Source: Myxococcales bacterium UBA1203 (GTDB lineage Bacteria > Myxococcota > Myxococcia > Myxococcales > UBA5297). Taken from it: a stretch of DNA of 51,830 nt. Shown piece after piece: positions 35,264 to 43,338 of this stretch (position 1 is its first letter; each line of letters opens with the position of its first letter). The notes beneath the pieces were generated by a model. That model was not told the DNA's origin and made no database searches. It saw nothing but the letters and a program-made list of their open reading frames with translations. The DNA lies in NCBI GenBank assembly GCA_002309695.1, contig DBXV01000017.1, forward strand, positions 224,612-276,441, read 5' to 3'. The translations under genes were made by a program, and so were the position numbers.

Positions 35264-37612
35264 ATGATGCGCATACGGTCAGTTCAAACTTTTCTTTTGG
35301 GGACGGCGCTCCTCACGCTGCCTGTGCTGAGCGGCTGCGGCGGCAAGGACAAGGACGAGACGCCGCCGATTCACGTTTCAGATGCGGGCGTGCTTGTCTC
35401 GGATGCGGGCATTTCCGGGCAGGATGACGGCGGGACAGACCCGGGCAGCGACGGCGGCCTCATTGTGACGGACGGCGGGCAGAGGCCGCACCCCCAGCGC
35501 GAATGCGAGGACGACCTCGGCTGCGACGTGGATATGGGCGAAATCTGCGACCTGAGCATTCACGAATGCGTCACAGCTGACTGCGCCACCATGACCTGCA
35601 CCAACGGCGGCGTCTGCACCATGGAAGAGGGCTATGGCTGGTGCAACTGCCCTCACGGCTTCGCGAACCTGGGGCAAAACTGCCTCGAAATTTATGCCAT
35701 GCCGGAGTGGTTCGGCGTCCAGTGGGCCGACCCGTGGCAGAATGAGGCCGACCGCACGAACAACGTGCCGCTGCAGTTTGAGCTGGGCCAGACGCAGAAC
35801 ACGACCATTTACGGGCAGGTCTATTGGCCGGGCAAAACGAACGTGGGCAACGTGAAGCCCGATGGCTGGAAGATGCAGCTGGGCCTCACGACGGCCTCGA
35901 AAGTTTCCTATCCCGTCGTCGCCAGCCAGTTCGAGTGGTACGACATGAAGTTCAACGAGCAGTGCAGCGAGTGCGGCAACAACCTCGAATGGAACCTTCC
36001 CTTCCCGACCAAGACCGAGGGGACGTTCAAATGGATTCTGCGCTTCTCCGCCAATGACTCCGACTGGGTCTATGGCGACGTGACGCCCGGATTTATCACC
36101 TCGGCCAGCAATAAGCCCGGAGAGGCCACTGTCTCCAAGGCCGGCAGCAATCAGGCTGAATGGACCTTCATGGTCTATCTCGACGGCGACAACAGTCTTG
36201 GGTACGACGATTATTACATGAGTTTATGCCGCGAAGGGTATTTTGGGGATTTGACTGAGGAAGAGTGCTACCTGATCAGCGATCCCGCGGCAATGGACCT
36301 CGCCGAAATGCAGGAAGGGCTGGAGAACGCCGGGGAGAGCTCCGACAAAATCAACGTTATTGTTTTGTTTGACGACAACGCCTCGGCGCCCGCCCTGGGA
36401 ACAAAACTTTATAAAGTCACGCGCAGCGGACTGGTGACGCTCAATTCCGGTTCGGTTTTCTCCGGAAGTGAAGCGAATATGGCCGACGTGGATACGCTGA
36501 AGAAATTCGGCGTCTGGGCTGTGAAGAATTATCCCGCGAAGAAATACGCTCTGGTGCTGTGGGACCACGGCGGCGGCTGGAGAGACGGCAAATCCGGGAG
36601 AAAACACTGCGGCGGTAAAGTCGGGCTGCTGAACAATGCCCCCAAAAAGGTTGGATTCCGCGATTTCTCGCAGGACGAGACCAACGGCGGCAGCCAGATG
36701 ATTACTCTGGCAAACGGCGATTACGGAAAGGCGCTCAAGGCCATTTCATCTCAGGCGAAAAAGAAGCTGGATCTTGTCGGTTTTGACGCCTGCCTCATGG
36801 GCATGTTCGAGGTCGCGGCGGCCACGAAGGATTACGCCGATTACCTCGTCGCCTCGTCCGAAACGGAGCCCGGCGCAGGCTGGCCTTACAACGACTTTAT
36901 AGAGACGCTGGGCAAGAAGCCGACGATGGCTGCGCAGGAACTGGCCACCAACATTACAAATGATTACGTGGCTTATTACAAAACCAGCGGCGCGGAGGGG
37001 GATGTCACGACGATGGCCGCCTATGATTTGTCCACCATGGGCGATTTGACGAATAAGCTGAATGCATTCGGCAATGCGCTGCTCGACGCGGTGACGACGG
37101 ATGACGCCTCAAGTCAGAAGAAATATATCAATAAAATTCAGGATATTTCTCTGAGCGTTCAGCGCTTTACCTATGCCGATCACGCTGATCTTGGGCATTT
37201 TGCCCAAAAAATCTCCAATGCCACCAGCCTGCCGCAGAATTTGCGCGACAAGGCCAAGGCGGTGAGCGATCAGCTGGCCAATACAACAATTATTGCCCAC
37301 GGCGCCAACAATGCGAGCAAGGATGCCAGCGGCATGGCGATTTTCCTGCCTCAGCAATTTAATTGCTGCGCTGATGAATATGGCTCCGGCTATACTGTTT
37401 CGACATGGGATGAACTGGACGAATGTTACACGGATCCGTATTCCTCAACGGATTGCACTGAGGGTGGCGGCGGGGCGATGTACAACTTGTCGGACGTTGT
37501 GTCTTTTCAACAGTCTGACGGGAAGATGTACACGGGCCCGTATTACGCCGCGGGCTGGAGCAGCGGCTGGAATGATTTCCTGAATACGTATTACTGGCTG
37601 TTCTTCAAATAG
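35264..37612 (+). CDS. Clostripain-family (C11) peptidase lipoprotein
   Basis: 782 residues from the ATG at 35264 (a second ATG follows at once). The lipoprotein signal ends LPVLSGC, followed by a DAG/DGG-rich linker. An EGF-like Cys cluster (residues ~80-140: CEDDLGCD...CTNGGVC...CNCPHGF) and a beta-rich region come before the C11 domain (~300-700), which contains H435 in LWDHGGGW and C510 in GFDACLMG. Clostripain relatives cleave after basic residues and mature by self-cleavage; a basic stretch (DGKSGRKHCGGK) just after the catalytic His is a candidate site. It should act on the outer surface. A terminator follows at 37654. Confidence 0.92.
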   Translation: MMRIRSVQTFLLGTALLTLPVLSGCGGKDKDETPPIHVSDAGVLVSDAGISGQDDGGTDPGSDGGLIVTDGGQRPHPQRECEDDLGCDVDMGEICDLSIHECVTADCATMTCTNGGVCTMEEGYGWCNCPHGFANLGQNCLEIYAMPEWFGVQWADPWQNEADRTNNVPLQFELGQTQNTTIYGQVYWPGKTNVGNVKPDGWKMQLGLTTASKVSYPVVASQFEWYDMKFNEQCSECGNNLEWNLPFPTKTEGTFKWILRFSANDSDWVYGDVTPGFITSASNKPGEATVSKAGSNQAEWTFMVYLDGDNSLGYDDYYMSLCREGYFGDLTEEECYLISDPAAMDLAEMQEGLENAGESSDKINVIVLFDDNASAPALGTKLYKVTRSGLVTLNSGSVFSGSEANMADVDTLKKFGVWAVKNYPAKKYALVLWDHGGGWRDGKSGRKHCGGKVGLLNNAPKKVGFRDFSQDETNGGSQMITLANGDYGKALKAISSQAKKKLDLVGFDACLMGMFEVAAATKDYADYLVASSETEPGAGWPYNDFIETLGKKPTMAAQELATNITNDYVAYYKTSGAEGDVTTMAAYDLSTMGDLTNKLNAFGNALLDAVTTDDASSQKKYINKIQDISLSVQRFTYADHADLGHFAQKISNATSLPQNLRDKAKAVSDQLANTTIIAHGANNASKDASGMAIFLPQQFNCCADEYGSGYTVSTWDELDECYTDPYSSTDCTEGGGGAMYNLSDVVSFQQSDGKMYTGPYYAAGWSSGWNDFLNTYYWLFFK

Positions 37613-37653
37613 AAGGCAGTAATATAGCAATACAAGCAGACTGCGGATGAATG

Positions 37654-37691
37654 AGTCCCGGCTCCTGAAAAAGGGGTCGGGACTTTCTTTA
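37654..37691 (+). terminator. Terminator after the C11 peptidase gene
   Basis: AGTCCCG and CGGGACT pair around a 17-nt loop (with inner CTCC/GGGG pairing) and are followed by TTCTTT. Confidence 0.8.
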
Positions 37692-37752
37692 CAGGTGCCC
37701 CTAAAAAGCAGCGTCCCCCAAAAGCAGGAAAGACAGAAAGGGAGAAAAAGCC

Positions 37753-39150
37753 ATGAACGGCGCCGAATACATGCGCAGAGAGCTGATGATTCACGTGGTG
37801 CGGGATTTTTTTGAGGGCCGCCTGGAGGAAACCATCGACAGGATTCCCATTCTCCTGCGCCCCAAGAATGCCCTGTTCAGCCGCTGCTGCGTGTTTCACG
37901 ACCGCGCCGTGCTCCGCTACCGCATCATGGCGCTCCTCGGCGTCTCCATCGAAGCGGATGACGACGAGATCAAGCCGCTGAGCGCCTATCTCGCGGAGAC
38001 AAAAGACAGCCCGCTCATGCTGGAAGGACCGCCGCTCACCGTGGCAGGCGCCGGATGCTCGGGCTGCCCTGAGAGCCGCCTCGTGGTGACGAGCAACTGC
38101 CGGGGCTGCTTTGCCCGCCCCTGCCTCTTCAACTGCCCCAAAGGCGCCATCAGCGTGGAAAATCAGCGCTCGCGCATCGACTACGACAGGTGCGTGAAGT
38201 GCGGCCGCTGCGAGAAGGTCTGCCCGTTCAACGCGATTACGCGCACGGTCGTTCCCTGCGAGAGCGCCTGCCCCGTGGGCGCGATTGCCAAGAACCAGAG
38301 CGGCGTGGCCGAGATCGACTTCGACAAGTGCATTTTCTGCGGCCGCTGTTTCCGCGCCTGCCCCTTCGCCGCCATCATGGAGCGCTCGCAGCTGATTCGC
38401 GTGCTCCGTGCGCTGAAGCGCGGCGAAAAGCTGACGGCCATCGTGGCGCCCTCGGCCCAGCTGCAGTTTCCCTGTGAGCTGGAGCAGCTTTTCAGCGCCA
38501 TTCACCGCGCGGGCTTCGACGACGTGATGGAAGTCGCACTGGGCGCAGAGATGACCACCGCGCACGAGTCCGAGGAATTTGCCGAGCGCATGGCTCATGG
38601 CGAACCCCTGATGACCACCTCGTGCTGCCCGGCCTACGTCGAGCTCGCGCGGCGGCATATCCCCGACCTCCTTCCCCGCGTGTCGAGGACGCCCAGCCCC
38701 ATGCGCTTTGCTGCGCGCCTCGCCCGCGACAAGCATCCGCACAACAAGGTCGTCTTCATCGGCCCCTGCATCGCCAAGCGGCACGAGGCTGTCACCTCCG
38801 GCGAGGTCGATGCGGTGCTGACCTTCGAGGAGCTGGGGGCGCTGCTCATCGGCCTCGGCATCGACATCATGCAGGAACCCCGGTGGAAGCTCGAACGCCC
38901 GGCGGACGAATCGGCGCGCAATTACGCCAAGAGCTGCGGCGTCAGTCAGGCCGTTCTCCAGCAGCTCACGCGCACGCACCACCCGTCGCTGGCAGAGTTT
39001 CAGCTCTCCGCCCAGACCATCAGCGGCGTGGATCAGCGGGCCGTGCGGATGCTGCGGCAATACGCGGCGGGCAAGATGCCGGAGAACTTCCTCGAGGTCA
39101 TGTGCTGCGAGGACGGCTGCCGAAACGGCCCCTGCTCGCTGGGGAAATAG
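37753..39150 (+). CDS. [FeFe] hydrogenase, group B type
   Basis: 465 residues, GGGAG about 9 nt upstream. The N-terminal half binds several Fe-S clusters (CRGCFARPCLFNCPKGAI; CVKCGRCEKVCPFNAI; CIFCGRCFRACPFAAI). The catalytic domain has the H-cluster motifs TSCCPAY (L1), GPCIAKRHEA (L2) and EVMCCEDGCRNGPC (L3). The TSCCPAY and GPCIAK spellings match group B rather than the usual group A enzymes. It should catalyse ferredoxin-linked H2 production or uptake in the cytoplasm; physiology of group B is poorly known. The maturases HydE/F/G are not in this window. The adjacent adhE points to fermentation. Confidence 0.93.
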   Translation: MNGAEYMRRELMIHVVRDFFEGRLEETIDRIPILLRPKNALFSRCCVFHDRAVLRYRIMALLGVSIEADDDEIKPLSAYLAETKDSPLMLEGPPLTVAGAGCSGCPESRLVVTSNCRGCFARPCLFNCPKGAISVENQRSRIDYDRCVKCGRCEKVCPFNAITRTVVPCESACPVGAIAKNQSGVAEIDFDKCIFCGRCFRACPFAAIMERSQLIRVLRALKRGEKLTAIVAPSAQLQFPCELEQLFSAIHRAGFDDVMEVALGAEMTTAHESEEFAERMAHGEPLMTTSCCPAYVELARRHIPDLLPRVSRTPSPMRFAARLARDKHPHNKVVFIGPCIAKRHEAVTSGEVDAVLTFEELGALLIGLGIDIMQEPRWKLERPADESARNYAKSCGVSQAVLQQLTRTHHPSLAEFQLSAQTISGVDQRAVRMLRQYAAGKMPENFLEVMCCEDGCRNGPCSLGK

Positions 39151-39241
39151 GGCGCACCCGCTTCACCTGACGACACACCCCACCCACACCAGTTCACCAA
39201 TCACTTCACCCACACCAAGCAGTGAGGAGGAGAAACACGCC
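39151..39241 (+). promoter_or_regulatory. C-rich, G-poor leader before adhE (candidate rut site)
   Basis: From about 39157 to 39222 the sequence is CACC-rich with very few G (CACCCACACCAGTTCACC pattern). Such C-over-G RNA is what Rho loads on, so this may be a Rho-dependent terminator or attenuator between the hydrogenase and adhE. The adhE ribosome-binding site GAGGAGGAG follows. Confidence 0.4.
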
Positions 39242-41896
39242 ATGGCAAATGAAGGACGCAACGACGCGGAGTCTTTGAAGAGCGCACTGGAGGCCGAGAC
39301 AAAGGAGCGCGCTGAGCTGGACGCCGCCATTGAGCGCGTGCAGGCGGCGCAGAGGATTTACGCCTCCTTTACGCAGAAGCAGGTGGACGACATCTTCCGC
39401 GCGGCAGCGCTCGCCGCCAATGAAGCCCGGATTCCGCTGGCCAAGATGGCGGTGGCCGAGACGGGCATGGGCGTCATCGAGGACAAGGTCATCAAGAACC
39501 ACTTCGCCTCCGAGGAAGTTTACAACAAATACAAGTCGCTCAAGACCTGCGACGAGATTGAGCGCGACTCTTCGTTCGGGATTCTCAAGGTGGCTGAGCC
39601 CGTGGGCGTCATCGCCGGCATCGTCCCCACCACGAACCCGACCTCGACGGCCATCTTCAAGTCGCTGCTCGCGCTCAAGACGCGGAACGGCATCATTTTC
39701 AGCCCGCACCCCAGGGCCAAGAAGAGCACGATTGCCGCGGCCAAAATCGTCCACGATGCCGCTGTGAAGGCGGGCGCGCCCGAAGGCATCATCGGCTGGA
39801 TCGAAAATCCCAGCGTGGCCAAGAGCCAGCACCTCATGGGGCACAAGGCCATCAGCCTCATTCTCGCCACGGGCGGGCCGGGCATGGTGAAGGCCGCCTA
39901 TTCGAGCGGCGTTCCCGCGCTGGGTGTGGGACCCGGCAACACACCGGCGGTCATGGACGAAACCTGCGACATCCAGATGGCCGTCAGCTCCGTCCTCCAG
40001 TCCAAGACGTTCGACAACGGGATGATCTGCGCATCTGAGCAGTCGGTCGTGGTGGTCGATGCCATTTACGACGCGGTAAAGGCTGAATTTTTGAAGCGCG
40101 GTGCCTGCATTCTCTCGCCCGAAGACGCCGAAAAGGTGGGGCAGGTGATTGTCTCGGACGGCCATGTGAACGCCAAAATTGTCGGCCAGAGCGCCCACGA
40201 CATTGCCGCAATGGCGGGCGTGGAGGTGCCAAAGGCCGCCAAAGTCCTCATCGGCGAGACGGACGGCGTGGGCGAAGGCTATCCGTTCAGCATCGAGAAG
40301 CTCTCCCCCGTGCTCGCCATGTATCGGGCGGCGGACTTCGAGGCGGCCCTGAAGCGCGCGCAAGAGCTCCTCGATTTCGGCGGCCTCGGCCACACCAGCG
40401 TCCTCTACACCAACCCGGCCAACAAAGACCGCATCGCCGAATTCGGCATCCGCACCAAGACCTGCCGCACGCTCGTCAACATGCCCGCGAGCCAGGGCGC
40501 CATCGGCGATCTCTACAACTTCAAGCTGGACCCCTCCCTCACGCTGGGATGCGGTTCCTGGGGAGGCAATTCCGTGAGCCAGAACGTCACCCCCGAACAC
40601 CTGCTGAACATCAAGACCATCGCCGAGCGCCGCGAGAACATGCTGTGGTTCCAGGTGCCGCCCAAGGTCTATTTCAAATACGGCTGCCTGAACGAGGCCA
40701 TCCGCGACCTCGCCGACGACGGGAAGAAGCGCGCCTTCATCGTCACCGACCGCTTCCTCTACAACGCCGGGATGCTGAACAGCCTCATCGACCGCCTGGA
40801 TGAGATGAATTTCCGCATGGAGGTGTTCAGCGACGTGGAGCCCGACCCAACTTTGGGGGCCGCCTACAAGGGGCTGGAGCGGATGCAGGCCTTCAAGCCC
40901 GACACCATCATCGCCATCGGCGGCGGCTCGCCCATGGACGCGGCGAAAATCATGTGGCTCCTCTATGAGCACCCCGAGGTGCAGTTTGAGGACATCGCCA
41001 TGCGCTTTTTGGATATTCGCAAGCGCGTGTACAAGTTCCCCAAGCTGGGCCAGAAGGCGACGTTCATCGCCATTCCGACCACTTCGGGGACAGGGTCGGA
41101 GGTCACGCCGTTTGCCGTCATCACCGACGAGAAGACCGGCCAGAAATACCCGTTGGCCGATTACGAGCTCACCCCGGATATGGCCATCGTTGATACTGAA
41201 CTTGTGATGAGCCTTCCGAAAAAACTGACGGCTTACAGCGGCATCGACGTTCTGGTGCACGCGCTGGAGGCCCGCGTCTCGGTGATGGCCAGCGAATACA
41301 CGAACGCCATGGCCATGGAGGCCGCGCGGCTTGTCTTCAAATATCTGCCCGTCTGCTACGACAGGCCCGCTGACCAGCAGGCCCGCGAGAAGATGCACCA
41401 CGCCTCGACCATCGCCGGAATGGCCTTCGCCAACGCTTTCCTCGGGCTCTGCCACTCGATGGCCCACAAGCTGGGCGCCGCCTTCCACGTGCCGCACGGA
41501 CTGGCCAACGCTCTGCTCATCAGCCACGTCATTCGCTTCAACGGCACGAGCAAGCCCACCAAGCAGGGAACGTTCTCGCAGTATAAGTGCCCGGAGGCCA
41601 AGGAACGCTACGGCATGATTGCCGACTACCTGCACCTGACGACGCCCGACATGGATGCCTCCGCCCGCGTGGAGGCGCTCATCAGCGCCGTCGAGACATT
41701 GAAGGCGCATCTGGAAATTCCCAAGACCATTCAGGAATACGGCATCGCCGAGAAGGATTTCCTGGACAAACTGGATGCGCTTTCGGAGCAGGCATTTGAC
41801 GATCAGTGTACCGGCGCCAATCCCCGCTATCCGCTCATCAGCGAGATTAAGGATTTGTTCCTCAAGGCGTATTACGGAGACCCGGCGCATCCCTGA
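39242..41896 (+). CDS. adhE: Bifunctional acetaldehyde-CoA/alcohol dehydrogenase AdhE
   Basis: 884 residues, full AdhE length. The N-terminal aldehyde dehydrogenase half (residues ~15-445) has IVPTTNPTSTAIFK, GVGPGNTPA and the catalytic Cys in FDNGMICASEQS. The linker leads to the Fe-dependent alcohol dehydrogenase half (~460-880) with GGGSPMDAAK, TTSGTGSEVTPFAVITD and metal-ligand histidines in CHSMAHKLG and FHVPHGLANA. It reduces acetyl-CoA to ethanol with two NADH and forms spirosomes. With the upstream [FeFe] hydrogenase it provides the electron sinks of an anaerobe. Strong GAGGAGGAG precedes the ATG. Confidence 0.97.
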   Translation: MANEGRNDAESLKSALEAETKERAELDAAIERVQAAQRIYASFTQKQVDDIFRAAALAANEARIPLAKMAVAETGMGVIEDKVIKNHFASEEVYNKYKSLKTCDEIERDSSFGILKVAEPVGVIAGIVPTTNPTSTAIFKSLLALKTRNGIIFSPHPRAKKSTIAAAKIVHDAAVKAGAPEGIIGWIENPSVAKSQHLMGHKAISLILATGGPGMVKAAYSSGVPALGVGPGNTPAVMDETCDIQMAVSSVLQSKTFDNGMICASEQSVVVVDAIYDAVKAEFLKRGACILSPEDAEKVGQVIVSDGHVNAKIVGQSAHDIAAMAGVEVPKAAKVLIGETDGVGEGYPFSIEKLSPVLAMYRAADFEAALKRAQELLDFGGLGHTSVLYTNPANKDRIAEFGIRTKTCRTLVNMPASQGAIGDLYNFKLDPSLTLGCGSWGGNSVSQNVTPEHLLNIKTIAERRENMLWFQVPPKVYFKYGCLNEAIRDLADDGKKRAFIVTDRFLYNAGMLNSLIDRLDEMNFRMEVFSDVEPDPTLGAAYKGLERMQAFKPDTIIAIGGGSPMDAAKIMWLLYEHPEVQFEDIAMRFLDIRKRVYKFPKLGQKATFIAIPTTSGTGSEVTPFAVITDEKTGQKYPLADYELTPDMAIVDTELVMSLPKKLTAYSGIDVLVHALEARVSVMASEYTNAMAMEAARLVFKYLPVCYDRPADQQAREKMHHASTIAGMAFANAFLGLCHSMAHKLGAAFHVPHGLANALLISHVIRFNGTSKPTKQGTFSQYKCPEAKERYGMIADYLHLTTPDMDASARVEALISAVETLKAHLEIPKTIQEYGIAEKDFLDKLDALSEQAFDDQCTGANPRYPLISEIKDLFLKAYYGDPAHP

Positions 41897-41937
41897 CGGG
41901 CAATTCTGCAGTGCATGATGATGTAAATATACATTAT

Positions 41938-41970
41938 TGGCGGACGGGATGGGCTTCCGTCCGCCATTTT
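41938..41970 (+). terminator. Terminator after adhE
   Basis: TGGCGGACGG (41938-41947) and CCGTCCGCCA (41957-41966) form a perfect stem, followed by TTTTG. Confidence 0.82.
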
Positions 41971-42015
41971 GTGACTTCAGCCGTGGCCGGCCGGCTTTTT
42001 TGAGGAGTCAGTAAT

Positions 42016-43194
42016 ATGTCAAACAGAGTGGGTAATGTTTGTTCAGGCGCTTCGCTCGCTTTGATTGCTTCACTGATATTGATCGGCTGCGGCGGTTCAG
42101 AAAAAGACGATGAGCCCGAAAACGACGCGGGAATTGTGGTCGTCACGGACGGCGGACACGGGGTTTCCGACGCGGGGCCCGCTGATATTGACGCGGGCCC
42201 TGTCATTTCTGACGGCGGCAGCGGCCAATGCACGCAGGCCGACCAATACTGCAATGCAGACGACCGCAACGGCATGCGCTGCAAAAACGGCGACTGGGTT
42301 GTCTGGACCTGCAAGGCAGGCACGACCTGTTCACGGGCGGACAATGGCTATTTGTCGTGCGTTCCCGTGGGCGGGGAAGACGGAGGAATCCCCCAGGAAG
42401 ATGCCGGGATTGACGCGGGAATTGAGGACGCGGGCATTCACGACGCGGGAATGGACGATGCCGGCATTCATGAATGTGATGCCGGTTATTTTGGCGAAAA
42501 CTGCGATCCCTGCACCTGCGTACACGGCACCTGCGATGAGGGACGGGCGGGCAATGGGAAGTGCTCTGCGCCCTGCGACGGCAACTGGTCCGGTGACAAC
42601 TGCGACATCTGCGACGATGCAAAGTATTACGGCAAAAACTGCCTCGCCTATGGCTCCATGACCGACGATGCGGGCAACCCATACAAAACAGTCATCATCA
42701 ATGGTCAGGAATGGATGGCTGAGAATATGGCTTATCCGGGGGACGGCACCGCCACTATCTGTTATGCCAATGTCAGAGCGGATTCTGACTTTGTGGAGCA
42801 CTACGGCTGCCTGTATTTCTGGAATGATGCCAGAGAAGTATGTCCAACTGGCTGGCATTTGCCGACAGATGCTGAATTCAGGGCTTTGATCAATTATATT
42901 CTCACCGATACGGCGGATACATCGGGGGAGGTCAAGGTAAAATACTTACAGGCCCATGGCTGGAATAATGGTCTGAATACCTATGGCTTCGGGGCTCTCC
43001 CGGCAGGCGATTACAGCACCGAGTCATCCCCGCCCTTCGCTCGTTTCGGTGAGGAGGCCGGATTCTGGTCTGACACGGCGCTTAACAGCACCAATGCGAT
43101 ATATCTGCGCGTGCCGACGTCCGGTTCAGCCTCCATGTCCACCGCCGGCGGCCGCACGACGGATGCTTGCTCGGTGAGGTGCCTCAGGGACTAG
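42016..43194 (+). CDS. FISUMP-domain surface lipoprotein
   Basis: 392 residues. Lipobox LILIGC is followed by GGSEKDDE and a DAG/DGG linker. A Cys-rich module (residues ~70-115: CTQADQYC...DRNGMRCKNGDWVVWTC...GYLSCVP) is shared with the genes at 45303 and 46590. A second DAGI-repeat linker and an EGF-like stretch (CDAGYFGENCDPCTC...) follow. The C-terminal ~180 residues are a Fib_succ_major domain (TVIINGQEWMAENMAY, VCPTGWHLPTDAEF, GFGALPAGDY, FGEEAGFWSDT, SVRCLRD). FISUMP domains are C-type-lectin-like; a binding or adhesin role is inferred. Confidence 0.85.
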   Translation: MSNRVGNVCSGASLALIASLILIGCGGSEKDDEPENDAGIVVVTDGGHGVSDAGPADIDAGPVISDGGSGQCTQADQYCNADDRNGMRCKNGDWVVWTCKAGTTCSRADNGYLSCVPVGGEDGGIPQEDAGIDAGIEDAGIHDAGMDDAGIHECDAGYFGENCDPCTCVHGTCDEGRAGNGKCSAPCDGNWSGDNCDICDDAKYYGKNCLAYGSMTDDAGNPYKTVIINGQEWMAENMAYPGDGTATICYANVRADSDFVEHYGCLYFWNDAREVCPTGWHLPTDAEFRALINYILTDTADTSGEVKVKYLQAHGWNNGLNTYGFGALPAGDYSTESSPPFARFGEEAGFWSDTALNSTNAIYLRVPTSGSASMSTAGGRTTDACSVRCLRD

Positions 43195-43198
43195 TGAC

Positions 43199-43282
43199 CT
43201 CACCCACACTCAAATCTCCCTCTCCATATTTATTTGGCGGGGGAGATTTTTAATGCGATGCTGCTGAACAACATCCAATATC
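43199..43282 (+). repeat. Composite palindrome / terminator after the first FISUMP gene
   Basis: CCTCACCC, then AAATCTCCCTCTCCA paired imperfectly with GGCGGGGGAGATTTTT, then a degenerate palindrome GATGCTGCTGAACAACATC (43264-43282). This two-part layout resembles those at 34804 and 51279. Confidence 0.65.
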
Positions 43283-43338
43283 ATTTATCATTGAAGGAAG
43301 AAGCGGGGGAGGTTGGCTGTTTTCACGGAGGAAATGTA

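Noticed and set aside
37591..39060. 489-residue open frame antisense to the hydrogenase gene
   Set aside because: Same reason: the sense strand encodes a complete [FeFe] hydrogenase with all motifs.
39206..41890. 894-residue open frame antisense to adhE
   Set aside because: It is a mirror of the GC-rich adhE codons; adhE is unmistakable and the antisense product resembles no family.
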